A stretch of 64,000 nucleotides of DNA, taken from contig NZ_FYEW01000001.1 of the NCBI RefSeq assembly GCF_900187375.1, positions 1,550,001-1,614,000 on the forward strand, written 5' to 3'. Position 1 is the stretch's first letter. Every line of letters begins with the position of its first letter. Made by a program: the position numbers and the translations under genes. Below the pieces are notes generated by a model. The model made no database searches and was not told the origin of the DNA. It worked only from the letters and a program-made list of their open reading frames with translations. The DNA is from Hymenobacter gelipurpurascens. GTDB taxonomy: Bacteria; Bacteroidota; Bacteroidia; Cytophagales; Hymenobacteraceae. Positions 35,183 through 43,151 of the stretch are shown one piece after another.

Positions 35183-35914
35183 ATGGTCAAGTCATTTGGC
35201 GAATTTCTGCTCTTTATCCAGAGTATGCTCTCCCGAAAAGAGCGTTTTAGTGTACTCTGGACCCGCACAATTGACGAATGTATCGTCATTGGCGTAAACT
35301 CCATCTTTATTGTTGCCATCGTGTCGGCCTTCATTGGGGCCGTTACGTGCGTGCAGATTGCCTACAACCTTACCAATCCGCTCATCCCGAAGAGCACCAT
35401 CGGGTACATGGTGCGCGAAATGACGATTTTGGAGCTGGCCCCCACCATCACCAGCATTGTGCTGGCGGGTAAGGTTGGTTCCAGCATTGCGGGTGGCCTA
35501 GGCACCATGCGCATCACGGAGCAGGTTGCCGCGCTTGAAGTAATGGGTATCAACTCAGCCTCTTACCTGGTATTGCCCCGAATTATTGCGGCCATGCTGA
35601 TGTTTCCGCTCCTCGTGATTCTGGCTATGGCGTTGTCCATCATCGGGGGGTATCTGGCCGGTACGCTCACGGGCGCGGTTTCAGCTCAGGAGTACGTGGA
35701 AGGAATTCGGACCGATTTCATTCCCTACAACATTGTGTTTGCCTTGATTAAATCGGTGGTGTTTGCCTTCCTGGTATCCGCTATTTCGGCGTTCAAAGGC
35801 TACTACACGCAGGGCGGTGCCCTAGAAGTTGGCGCGGCCAGCACCGACGCCGTGAACAATTCCATTATTGCGATTCTGGTAGCCGACTTCGCCTTGGCAG
35901 CCATTCTGTTGTAA
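35183..35914 (+). CDS. MlaE-family ABC permease (lipid transport)
   Basis: 243 residues with five or six membrane helices. FIGAVTCVQIAYNLTNPLIP, MTILELAPTITSIVLAGKVGSSIAGGLGTMRITEQVAALEVMGI, and VLPRIIAAMLMFPLLVILAM match the conserved core of MlaE permeases, including the long E-L-A-P segment. MlaE and MlaF move phospholipids between membranes together with an MCE-domain protein. That MCE partner is not in this window. It is followed by its ATPase after a 75-base spacer. Confidence 0.92.
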   Translation: MVKSFGEFLLFIQSMLSRKERFSVLWTRTIDECIVIGVNSIFIVAIVSAFIGAVTCVQIAYNLTNPLIPKSTIGYMVREMTILELAPTITSIVLAGKVGSSIAGGLGTMRITEQVAALEVMGINSASYLVLPRIIAAMLMFPLLVILAMALSIIGGYLAGTLTGAVSAQEYVEGIRTDFIPYNIVFALIKSVVFAFLVSAISAFKGYYTQGGALEVGAASTDAVNNSIIAILVADFALAAILL

Positions 35915-35989
35915 TCCGGAAGCCTCGAATAAATACTTGAGAATATTCTCTTTATTCTGTCTTCTGGCTTCTATCTCCTAGCTTCTCTC
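35915..35989. repeat. Palindromic spacer between mlaE- and mlaF-like genes
   Basis: A 12-base perfect palindrome (GAGAATATTCTC, about 35940-35951) is flanked by GAATAAA and TTTATTC, giving a stem of about 13 bp. It is followed by a pyrimidine-rich tract with CTCCTAGCTTCTCTC directly before the next ATG. CTCCTAGCTTCT is shared with the spacers near 2.7 and 45.7 kb. Confidence 0.65.
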
Positions 35990-36799
35990 ATGATTGAAGT
36001 ACATAATATCCAGAAATCCTTCGATGGCAATCAGGTGCTGAAAGGCATCAACTGCACCTTCGAAACGGGTAAGTGTAACCTGCTACTGGGCGGTTCCGGC
36101 ACTGGTAAATCGGTGCTGTTGCAGTGCATTGTAGGCCTGATGAAGCCCGATATTGGCAGCATCACTTTCGATGGCACCGTGTTCACCAACAACAAAGTGG
36201 ACATCAAGCAGGAAATTCGTCGCAAAATCGGAATGCTGTTCCAGGGCTCAGCCCTGTTCGACTCCATGACGGTAGCCGAAAACGTGGAGTTTCCGCTGAA
36301 AATGCTCATGACGGAAATGAGCCGCGAAGAGCGAAAAGATCGGGTGGAATTCTGCCTCAAGCGCGTAGGACTAGAAAACGCCGGCACCAAAATGCCCTCC
36401 GAGATATCGGGCGGCATGAAGAAGCGGGTAGGTATTGCGCGGGCCATTGCGCCTAACTGTACGTACCTATTCTGCGACGAACCCAACTCCGGCCTCGACC
36501 CGCTCACCAGCATCAAGATTGACGAGCTGATTCACGAAATCACGCACGAATACGGCATCACGACCGTCGTAGTAACGCACGATATGAACTCAGTCATCGA
36601 AATCGGTGACCATATCATCTTCCTCTACAAAGGCCAGAAGCTCTGGGACGGCAACAAGGATGAAATCCTGAACGCCCAGGTGCCCGAGCTAAAGGAGTTT
36701 ATCTTCAGCAGCAGCTTAGTACGCGCCGCCAAAAAAGTAGACGACGAAACCCAAGGTGGCCTAGCTGCCGCCACCACCGACGAGGCAATCAATATTTAA
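35990..36799 (+). CDS. MlaF-family ABC ATPase
   Basis: 269 residues. Walker A GGSGTGKS (34-41), Q-loop FQGSALFDSMTV, signature ISGGMKKR, Walker B LFCDEPNSGLDP, and THDMNSV with the switch histidine. The ISGGMKKR form of the signature is specific to MlaF/Ttg2A-type ATPases. It energises the permease encoded upstream. The C-terminal 25 residues are a variable charged tail. Followed by a REP-like element with an internal terminator. Confidence 0.92.
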   Translation: MIEVHNIQKSFDGNQVLKGINCTFETGKCNLLLGGSGTGKSVLLQCIVGLMKPDIGSITFDGTVFTNNKVDIKQEIRRKIGMLFQGSALFDSMTVAENVEFPLKMLMTEMSREERKDRVEFCLKRVGLENAGTKMPSEISGGMKKRVGIARAIAPNCTYLFCDEPNSGLDPLTSIKIDELIHEITHEYGITTVVVTHDMNSVIEIGDHIIFLYKGQKLWDGNKDEILNAQVPELKEFIFSSSLVRAAKKVDDETQGGLAAATTDEAINI

Positions 36800-36815
36800 T
36801 CTGATTGTAGTCGTC

Positions 36816-36967
36816 GTCATTGCGAGCAAAGCGACGCAATCTTTCTCAATGCACGAGCCGTTGACGACCAAAAAAGCCCTTACCTCCACTGTGGAAGTAA
36901 GGGCTTTTCAGTAGGCCGCCGTTGGCGCAACTGGAAGGAAGGATTGCGTCGCTCTGCTCGCAATGAC
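36816..36967. repeat. REP-like element (GTCATTGCGAGC) with an internal hairpin
   Basis: 26-base arms start GTCATTGCGAGCAAAGCGAC and end GCTCGCAATGAC (near 36942-36967), with 100 bases between them. Inside lies a second, complete terminator-like hairpin (36870-36908). One mobile-like repeat therefore holds a transcription stop. Confidence 0.75.
36870..36908. terminator. Terminator inside the REP-like element
   Basis: AAAAAGCCCTTAC pairs with GTAAGGGCTTTT with a short loop and A/T tracts, between converging MlaF and DinB-family genes. Confidence 0.75.
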
Positions 36968-36979
36968 AGGCTTGGTGGC

Positions 36980-37525
36980 CTAGAAGCCTTCGCGACGCCG
37001 AAGCTCTGTGATGTGCGCTACGTGGTGCCGGCCGTGCCACGCGTAGAGCACCAGCGCCTGCTCCAGGGTGAACTTGCGCTTGGTGCCCGGGTGATAGAAC
37101 GTGCGCTGCCACTGCTGCTCCGTGAGGTTCCGCAGCAGGAATGTCCAGCGGATATGCAGTGACTCCAGCAAGGCCAACGACACCGCCGGTGGTGTTGCGG
37201 CAGTATCAGGTAACTCAGCCCATAGCTGCTCTTCGTAGGGGCAGATGGTGGGGTTATCTTCCGTTAGGGCCAGCTTGAAGCGGACGAAGCTGTTGAGGTG
37301 CGAGTCGGGCAAATGATGCACTACCTGACGCACCGACCAGCCGCCGGGCCGGTAGGGCGTATCCAGTTGGGCCGGCGTAAGGCCTGTAACGGCGGCACGC
37401 AGTTGGTCCGAGAGCAGCGCAATCTGCGCTACGTAGGCCATGCGGGCGCCGCGCTCCAACGGCTCATCGGGCAAAATGGGGTGGCCTATGGGAAAACGCA
37501 GATCGGGGGTGGCAGTAGTTTCCAT
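36980..37525 (-). CDS. DinB-family protein, YfiT/bacillithiol-transferase-like
   Basis: 181 residues of a four-helix metal-binding bundle. RFPIGHP near the N-terminus, GWSVRQVVHHLPDSHLNSFVRFKLALTED with the first metal histidine, and YAWHGRHHVAHI with two more are typical of the YfiT subgroup. Members transfer thiols to or from electrophiles or act as metal-dependent hydrolases. In Bacteroidota the real thiol partner is uncertain, so the name is a family label. Confidence 0.88.
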   Translation of the reverse strand: METTATPDLRFPIGHPILPDEPLERGARMAYVAQIALLSDQLRAAVTGLTPAQLDTPYRPGGWSVRQVVHHLPDSHLNSFVRFKLALTEDNPTICPYEEQLWAELPDTAATPPAVSLALLESLHIRWTFLLRNLTEQQWQRTFYHPGTKRKFTLEQALVLYAWHGRHHVAHITELRRREGF

Positions 37526-37597
37526 GTAATGTAGGGTGAAGGGGCACGCAAAGTAACACCACCGGGCAGTACTCAGCGTGCAGGTGGCTTAGAAACA

Positions 37598-37632
37598 GCA
37601 ACGGCCTCTCTTGTTCAGAGAAGCCGTTGCAA
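37598..37632. terminator. Hairpin near the DUF151 gene end
   Basis: GCAACGGCCTCTC pairs with GAGAAGCCGTTGC (one mismatch, seven-base loop) 20 bases downstream of the minus-strand DUF151 gene. The T tract is weak. Confidence 0.6.
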
Positions 37633-37651
37633 AGTAGTTGAGGCCGATACC

Positions 37652-38275
37652 TTAGCCGTTACGCTTGTTGAGTTCGTCGCGGATTTTGGCAGCCTTCTCG
37701 TAATCTTCTTTTTCGAGGGCCTGGGCCAGCATTTTGGTCAGCTCATCCAACGAAACCTGTCCGCTTGGCTCGCGGGGCTCGGGCTGGGGTCCAGCCGTTT
37801 CGCCCGAAACGTCATCCTCGTCCTCATCTTCGTCGTCGGTGTCTTCGTCCGCATTTTCGTCGAGGTCGGAGAGAATGATACCGGCTTCACTGAGCACACT
37901 TTCCACCGTATAAATCGGCACGCCAAAGCGTAGGCCGATGGCAATGGCATCGGAAGGGCGCGAGTCCAGCTCAAACGTCGTGGCCCCATCAGAGCACACA
38001 ATTTTGGAGTAGAACACGCCTTCTTTGAGGTCGGAAATCAGGACCTCCAACACGGCTACATGCACCTGCTCGGCAAAGGCCTTAAAAAGGTCGTGCGTGA
38101 GGGGCCGGTTCGGATTGATTTTCTCTATCTGAATGGCGATACTCTGCGCCTCAAACATGCCGATAATGATCGGCAAGCGCCGGTTGCCGGTTTTTTCACC
38201 CAGAATAAGGGCAAACGAACCCGACTGCGACTGGCTGGACGAGAGGCCCAGAATTTCGAGCTGAATTTTTTTCAC
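37652..38275 (-). CDS. DUF151 bifunctional-nuclease-like protein with UVR motif
   Basis: 207 residues. The DUF151 domain (about 1-135) reads MKKIQLEILGLSSSQSQSG, LPIIIGMFEAQSIAIQIEK, and LDSRPSDAIAIGLRFGVPIYT. A strongly acidic linker follows (about 139-155, Asp/Glu in almost every position). A UvrB/UvrC-type UVR helix pair closes the protein (MLAQALEKEDYEKAAKIRDE). Plant relatives have nuclease activity; bacterial roles are not settled. The UVR motif suggests protein contact, by analogy with UvrB-UvrC and McsA. Confidence 0.9.
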   Translation of the reverse strand: MKKIQLEILGLSSSQSQSGSFALILGEKTGNRRLPIIIGMFEAQSIAIQIEKINPNRPLTHDLFKAFAEQVHVAVLEVLISDLKEGVFYSKIVCSDGATTFELDSRPSDAIAIGLRFGVPIYTVESVLSEAGIILSDLDENADEDTDDEDEDEDDVSGETAGPQPEPREPSGQVSLDELTKMLAQALEKEDYEKAAKIRDELNKRNG

Positions 38276-38399
38276 CAGGTAACGTACTGATTTACTGAAG
38301 TATTAGACACTGCCCTGCTGCTATATACGAATGTGCTAATCAATTGCCATAAAACCGCGGCTCCCAGCAATTAATCGGCGCCAACGCGGCGGCAGTGGC

Positions 38400-39377
38400 C
38401 TAGCCCAGTTCCTTTACGGCCTGGGTTAGTTTGGGCAATACGTCAAATACGTCGCCTACGATGCCATAATCAGCAGCTTTGAAGAAAGGAGCCTCCGGAT
38501 CTTTGTTGATGACCACGATAACCTTCGACGAGTTTACGCCCGCCAAGTGCTGAATAGCACCCGAAATACCGCACGCAATGTACAGGTTCGGCGATACCGT
38601 GATGCCGGTCTGGCCCACGTGCTCGTGGTGAGGGCGCCAATCGACGTCGGACACTGGTTTGGAGCAAGCCGTAGCTGCGCCTAGTGCCTTCGCCAGATCC
38701 TCAATCAGACCCCAGTTCTCGGGGCCTTTCATGCCACGGCCACCCGAAACCACTTTATCAGCCTCAGGTAGCAATACTCCACCCGTCTGCTCCTGCATGA
38801 TTACCTGCTTCGGGGCATCCGTAAAGTCAGCATCAGTAAGTTGAGCTGAGAAAGACTCTACCTGGGCAGTTTTGCCGGCTTCGTGCAGGGCCTCGATGGA
38901 GTTTTTCTTTACGGCCAGAATCTTCCGGTCGCCGCTCAGTACTACATCAGCAAAGGCTTTGCCCGAGAAGGCGCCGCGCTTCACCGTGAACTGGCCACCG
39001 TCGTTCTTAGGCAGCTCCACTACGTTGGTAGCTAGGCTAGCCTGCAAACGTACCGACAGGCGCGAGCCAACGGCCGCGCCGATGTTGGAGTTAGCCAGTA
39101 CAATTACTTTAGAATCTTCTTTCTGAGCGGCAGCAGCAATCAGCTTAGTGTAGGCGCCGTTCACGAAGTCCTTCAGACGGGGCTCTGCATCGTAGAGCAC
39201 TTTCGTGATACCCTGCTCACCGAGCGCGGCCAGATTGGCCTCGGTAGCCTCGCCTACGGCAACAGCCGTGGCAGTAGTGCCGAGCATCTGGGCCACCTGG
39301 CTGCCATAGGAGGCTACTTCCAGCGAGGATTTCTTTACCTCACCGCCGTCACATTCAACAACAACTAGTACAGACAT
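38400..39377 (-). CDS. etfA: Electron transfer flavoprotein alpha subunit
   Basis: 325 residues from MSVLVVVECDGGEV. The C-terminal FAD domain carries the diagnostic VVSGGRGMKGPENW, DWRPHHEHVGQTG and LYIACGISGAIQH, then INKDPEAPFFKAADYGIVGD. The alpha subunit binds FAD and passes electrons from acyl-CoA dehydrogenases to the respiratory chain. An in-frame ATG at 39446 gives 23 extra residues and is unlikely. It follows etfB on the same strand. Confidence 0.95.
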   Translation of the reverse strand: MSVLVVVECDGGEVKKSSLEVASYGSQVAQMLGTTATAVAVGEATEANLAALGEQGITKVLYDAEPRLKDFVNGAYTKLIAAAAQKEDSKVIVLANSNIGAAVGSRLSVRLQASLATNVVELPKNDGGQFTVKRGAFSGKAFADVVLSGDRKILAVKKNSIEALHEAGKTAQVESFSAQLTDADFTDAPKQVIMQEQTGGVLLPEADKVVSGGRGMKGPENWGLIEDLAKALGAATACSKPVSDVDWRPHHEHVGQTGITVSPNLYIACGISGAIQHLAGVNSSKVIVVINKDPEAPFFKAADYGIVGDVFDVLPKLTQAVKELG

Positions 39378-39473
39378 TGTAGGAAATCTTAAATGTTGGA
39401 GGTTGTGAGCCGAACGGAGCATGAATAGTGGCCTAGCTGGCCTCATTCCGCTCTACGTCAGCCCCAACCGTTT

Positions 39474-40214
39474 CTAGATAACTTTGGCTTCGTTGCGGAG
39501 CAGCTTGATCAGGTCACCGGCGCTTTCAGCGGGGATGAGCTTTACACCCTGCTTCTTGGGGGGCAGCGCGTACTCGGCTACCTCCGTGCGCGGCGCATCG
39601 CCCACGGGCTCCACCACCTTCAGGGGCTTGGTACGGGCCGTCATGATACCGCGCATGTTCGGGATGCGAGGCTCACACATGGGCTGCTGGCAGGAAGCCA
39701 CGAACGGAGCATTCACCTCCACGATTTCCTTGCCGCCTTCAATTTCGCGTTCCAGTGTAGCAGTGTTGCCGCTCATATCGAGCTTCATGGCCGGGGCCAC
39801 CGTCGGGATACCGAGCAGCTCGCCTACCATGCCGTGCACCTGGAAACCATTGTAATCAATGCTTTCCTTACCCATCAGAATCACATCATAACCGCCATCT
39901 TTGGCGATGCTGGCAATCTGCTGGGCCACGAAGAACGCATCCTTCGGGAAGGCATTCACGCGGATAGCATCGTCGGCGCCGATAGCCAGCGCTTTGCGAA
40001 TATTTGGTTCAGTATCGGCCTCGCCCACGTTCAGTACCGTAACAGTACCGCTACCCTGGGCTTCTTTTAGCTCAATTGCGCGAGTGAGGGCATACTCATC
40101 CCACGGATTAATAACGAATTGCACGCCGGCCTTATTAAACTCCTTGTTATCGGGCGTGAAGGCAATTTTAGTGGTCGTGTCGGGCACGTTGCTGATGCAA
40201 ACGAGAAACTTCAT
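39474..40214 (-). CDS. etfB: Electron transfer flavoprotein beta subunit
   Basis: 246 residues. MKFLVCISNVPDTTTKIAF opens the fold; NPWDEYALTRAIELKE, VNVGEADTEPNIRKALAIGADDAIR and MGKESIDYNGFQVHGMVGELL bind AMP and contact EtfA. Partner of EtfA in fatty-acid and amino-acid oxidation. The 96-base gap to etfA can fold into an imperfect hairpin. Confidence 0.95.
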   Translation of the reverse strand: MKFLVCISNVPDTTTKIAFTPDNKEFNKAGVQFVINPWDEYALTRAIELKEAQGSGTVTVLNVGEADTEPNIRKALAIGADDAIRVNAFPKDAFFVAQQIASIAKDGGYDVILMGKESIDYNGFQVHGMVGELLGIPTVAPAMKLDMSGNTATLEREIEGGKEIVEVNAPFVASCQQPMCEPRIPNMRGIMTARTKPLKVVEPVGDAPRTEVAEYALPPKKQGVKLIPAESAGDLIKLLRNEAKVI

Positions 40215-40290
40215 CTACGGCTGCTTGTGGTGAAGGAGAAACTACGGGAAAGCCCCAAATTTGGGGCGAAGATACTGAAAATACTACCTG

Positions 40291-40629
40291 ATGGAAACCA
40301 AGCCAAGCCGCTTACAACAACTACTCGCCTTCCTCGAAGACGACCCCAAGGACCCTTTTACCATCTACGCCATTGCCACGGAATACCGCGAAACGGAGCC
40401 AGAAAGGGCCATGGAGTACTATAATACGCTGCTTGCCGAGCATCCGGATTACGTGGGTACGTATTACCACGCAGGCAAGATGCTGGAGCAATTAAAAAAG
40501 CCCGATGAGGCCGAAAAAGTTTACCGGCTAGGCCTATCGGTAGCGCGCCGGGCCGGCCAAATGCACGCCGCCAGCGAATTGCAGCAGGCCCTGAACCAGT
40601 GTTTGGGCCTCGATTATGAGGATGATTAA
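40291..40629 (+). CDS. Small tetratricopeptide-repeat protein
   Basis: 112 residues with about two to three TPR units: DPFTIYAIATEYRETEPERAMEYYNTLL, PDYVGTYYHAGKMLEQLKKPDEAEKVYRLGL and AASELQQALNQ. It has no signal peptide, so it is likely cytosolic and a protein-binding adaptor. It is divergent from etfB, with 76 bases between the starts. Function beyond protein contact cannot be read. Confidence 0.85.
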   Translation: METKPSRLQQLLAFLEDDPKDPFTIYAIATEYRETEPERAMEYYNTLLAEHPDYVGTYYHAGKMLEQLKKPDEAEKVYRLGLSVARRAGQMHAASELQQALNQCLGLDYEDD

Positions 40630-40778
40630 GCTCCGCACAAGCCAGCACGCAGGCCGATAAGTACACACTCACCCGGCCTTCATCTTATTTGCAAAAATTT
40701 GCTTCACCTCCCCTACTTAGTAGTCAGGCAGACGGTTGACGCTGTACCGTTGCCTTACTCACGCCTCTAACTTCCTCC

Positions 40779-41453
40779 ATGAAAATTCTGCTCGTTGAAG
40801 ACGAACCGAAAGTCTCTGCCTTTATCAAGAGAGGCCTAGAGGAAGAAGGCATGGAGGTAGAAGTGGCCTACGATGGGCGTTTTGGGCAGCAACTGGCCCT
40901 CTCCCGCGCCTACGACCTGATTATTCTGGATGTGATCCTGCCTCACTTTAGTGGCCTAGAGGTGCTGCGGGCGATACGTACCCAAAACCAGCAGACGCCG
41001 GTGCTCATGCTAACGGCCCTCGGTACCACCCAGGACAAGCTCCACGGTTTCGGAGGCGGCGCCGATGATTATCTGGTGAAACCCTTCGATTTTCCGGAGC
41101 TGGTAGCCCGGGTGCATGCCCTCACACGCCGCCGGGGCCAGCAGGTTAAGAGTGCCGTGCTCACGTTCGATGACCTCACGCTGGACACGGCGGCCAAAAC
41201 AGTGGCGCGAGCAGGCCAGACCATCAAGCTTACGGCCCGCGAGTTTGGCTTGCTGGAGCTGTTTCTGCGCCACCCAGGCCGGGTGCTGAGCCGGGCCGAA
41301 ATAGCCGGCGACGTTTGGGAGGATTCCTTCGATGCGGGCTCCAACGTGGTAGATGTGTATGTGAATTACCTGCGCAACAAGGTTGATAAAGGCTTCGCGC
41401 AGAAGCTCATTCATACAGTGGTGGGCATGGGCTATGTGCTGCGCCACCAATAG
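40779..41453 (+). CDS. OmpR/PhoB-family response regulator (CusR-like)
   Basis: 224 residues. The receiver domain has the acidic pair in VEDEP, phospho-acceptor Asp51 (LIILDVILP) and the KPF lysine near 101. The C-terminal winged helix includes TAREFGLLELFLRHPGRVLSRAEI and DVYVNYLRNKVD. Length and pattern match regulators of metal-efflux operons such as CusR and CopR. It is followed by its kinase gene. It probably binds the 11-bp-spaced repeats before the TolC gene; that link is inference. Confidence 0.92.
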   Translation: MKILLVEDEPKVSAFIKRGLEEEGMEVEVAYDGRFGQQLALSRAYDLIILDVILPHFSGLEVLRAIRTQNQQTPVLMLTALGTTQDKLHGFGGGADDYLVKPFDFPELVARVHALTRRRGQQVKSAVLTFDDLTLDTAAKTVARAGQTIKLTAREFGLLELFLRHPGRVLSRAEIAGDVWEDSFDAGSNVVDVYVNYLRNKVDKGFAQKLIHTVVGMGYVLRHQ

Positions 41454-41608
41454 TAAAAGGTGAGATGAGGAGATAATGAATGACGTGATGAAGGTGATTC
41501 TGCCTTTTCCTCCGCCCATTTACAGGCATAGAGTGGCCTAGGCCACTCCCACTTCTCCCCCTCTTTACTCCATCACCTCTTAATCTCGTCACCTCATCAC
41601 CCCATCAC
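41454..41608. repeat. Hairpin-forming spacer between regulator and kinase genes
   Basis: Left words GTGAGATGAGGAGATAA and GTGATGAAGGTGA can pair with CTCGTCACCTCATCACCCCA in the right part. Purines dominate the first half, pyrimidines the last 70 bases up to the ATG, with one GTGGCCTAGGCCAC palindrome in the middle (about 41533-41546). Confidence 0.6.
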
Positions 41609-42964
41609 ATGACCATCCGCAACCGTCTGACGTGGCTCTTCCTGGGCCTGGTAGCCGTTATTTTGCTGGCGGCCATGTCGGTGGTGTATATTCTGCAGGC
41701 TGATTATACGCACGAGGAATTCCACCAGCGCCTGCGCGACCGGGCCGAGGTAACGGGCTATGTTTTTCTGGAGCAGGATGAGCTGCGGGCCGAAGCGTTC
41801 CGCAACTTCCAACGGCGCTACCTGCGTACGCTTACGGGCGAGGTGCTGCAGATTTACGACTCCAAGCTTCAGCCGCGGTTTATTGAGCAGGATGTACGCA
41901 TCAAGATTCCCGAACGCATTCTGGCGCGCATTCTCACGGAAAAGGAAGTGTACTTCGATTTGGGCCGGCGCCAGGCGGTAGGCCTATTCTACAGCGACAA
42001 CCAGGGTGAATACATCATTGTGGCGGCGGCCGAAAACCACTCGGGCGCGGCGCGTCTGGAGTATCTGGCTTCTATTTTGGCGGCCATTTTTGTCGTGAGT
42101 CTGGTGGTTATTTACGTAGCCGGGCGAGTGTTTGCCGGCCGGGCCCTGGCCCCCATTGCAGCCGTCAACGACCAGGTAGACCGCATTACCACGCAGGATC
42201 TGCATTTGCGCGTAAACGAGGAGCTAGGCCACGAGCAGGATGAGCTGACCCGCCTGGCGCGCACCTTCAACCGCATGCTTGAGCGCCTGGAGGATGGCTT
42301 TGAAACGCAACGCACCTTTGTGAGCAATGCTTCGCATGAGCTGCGTACGCCTCTCACGGCCACCATCGGGGAAATTCAGGTGCTCCTGACCCGGGCCCGC
42401 AACCCGGAGGAATACCAGCAAGGGCTGGACTCGGTACTTCACGAGCTTCAGCAGCTTAAATCTCTCTTCAACAGTCTACTGGAACTCACGCAGGCCGACA
42501 CCAGCAGTGCCATCGGTGATACTATCCGGCTGGATGAGTTGCTATGGGAAGCGCGCGCATCGGTAGAGCCCGAACAGCGCCGCCGCGTGCAGATTACGCT
42601 GCTCGACTTGCCTGACAATGCCGACCATATGGAAGTAATGGGTAACCGGCAGTTGTTAAGCCGTGCCCTAAAAAATCTGCTGGATAATGCGCTGAAATAC
42701 TCAGCGCCTAGCACCCTGGTTTCGGTTCAGTTCTCGCACCACCAGGGCCGCAGCCATATCCGGATTGAAGATCACGGCATTGGTATCAGTGCAAAAGCGC
42801 TGCCGCAGATCTTTCAGCCTTTCTTTCGAGCCGATAATGCCCGTGGGGTAACAGGACATGGTATTGGCCTGGCATTGTCGCGCCGCATTATTGAAGTACA
42901 CGGCGGCCAGCTGACTATTACTTCTCAGCTAGGCCAGGGCACCACGGCACAAATCAGCTTTTAG
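41609..42964 (+). CDS. Membrane sensor histidine kinase (CusS-like)
   Basis: 451 residues. Two membrane helices (about 8-29 and 153-175) bracket a periplasmic sensor of about 120 residues. A HAMP-like linker follows (about 176-232). His243 in SNASHELRTPLT is the phospho-acceptor. The N box NLLDNALKYS, G1 EDHGIGIS and G2 GHGIGLALSRRI form the ATP site. It phosphorylates the response regulator encoded just upstream. The sensor domain has no visible metal-binding cluster, so copper, zinc or silver sensing is guessed from the neighbouring efflux genes. Confidence 0.92.
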   Translation: MTIRNRLTWLFLGLVAVILLAAMSVVYILQADYTHEEFHQRLRDRAEVTGYVFLEQDELRAEAFRNFQRRYLRTLTGEVLQIYDSKLQPRFIEQDVRIKIPERILARILTEKEVYFDLGRRQAVGLFYSDNQGEYIIVAAAENHSGAARLEYLASILAAIFVVSLVVIYVAGRVFAGRALAPIAAVNDQVDRITTQDLHLRVNEELGHEQDELTRLARTFNRMLERLEDGFETQRTFVSNASHELRTPLTATIGEIQVLLTRARNPEEYQQGLDSVLHELQQLKSLFNSLLELTQADTSSAIGDTIRLDELLWEARASVEPEQRRRVQITLLDLPDNADHMEVMGNRQLLSRALKNLLDNALKYSAPSTLVSVQFSHHQGRSHIRIEDHGIGISAKALPQIFQPFFRADNARGVTGHGIGLALSRRIIEVHGGQLTITSQLGQGTTAQISF

Positions 42965-43070
42965 CAACATCATAGCTACCGCGTTAAGCACTCTGAAAGC
43001 TTCCGTTCAGTCTGAGGCAGAAACCCGGTTCTAGACCTTGTAGAAATACCTAATAGAAATAATTATCTCT

Positions 43071-43109
43071 TCTAATCCTTTTCTAATTCACCTCTAATAC
43101 GCCCTTAAT
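43071..43109 (+). promoter_or_regulatory. Four direct hexamer repeats at 11-bp spacing, likely regulator sites
   Basis: TCTAAT occurs at 43071, 43082 and 43093, and CTTAAT at 43104: four repeats at a strict 11-base period (one helical turn). They lie directly upstream of a TACCCTTG -7-like box (43120-43127) and the TolC-gene ATG at 43152. OmpR/PhoB regulators bind 10-11-bp direct repeats overlapping the -35 region, so these are strong candidate sites for the neighbouring response regulator. Confidence 0.65.
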
Positions 43110-43119
43110 ACGGTGGGCG

Positions 43120-43127
43120 TACCCTTG
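43120..43127 (+). promoter_or_regulatory. Probable -7 box of the efflux operon
   Basis: TACCCTTG differs from TAnnTTTG at one position. It lies 11 bases after the last hexamer repeat and 25 bases before the ATG; no -33 TTG, consistent with an activated promoter. Confidence 0.5.
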
Positions 43128-43151
43128 CATATCCAAACGCGAAAACCGGAT

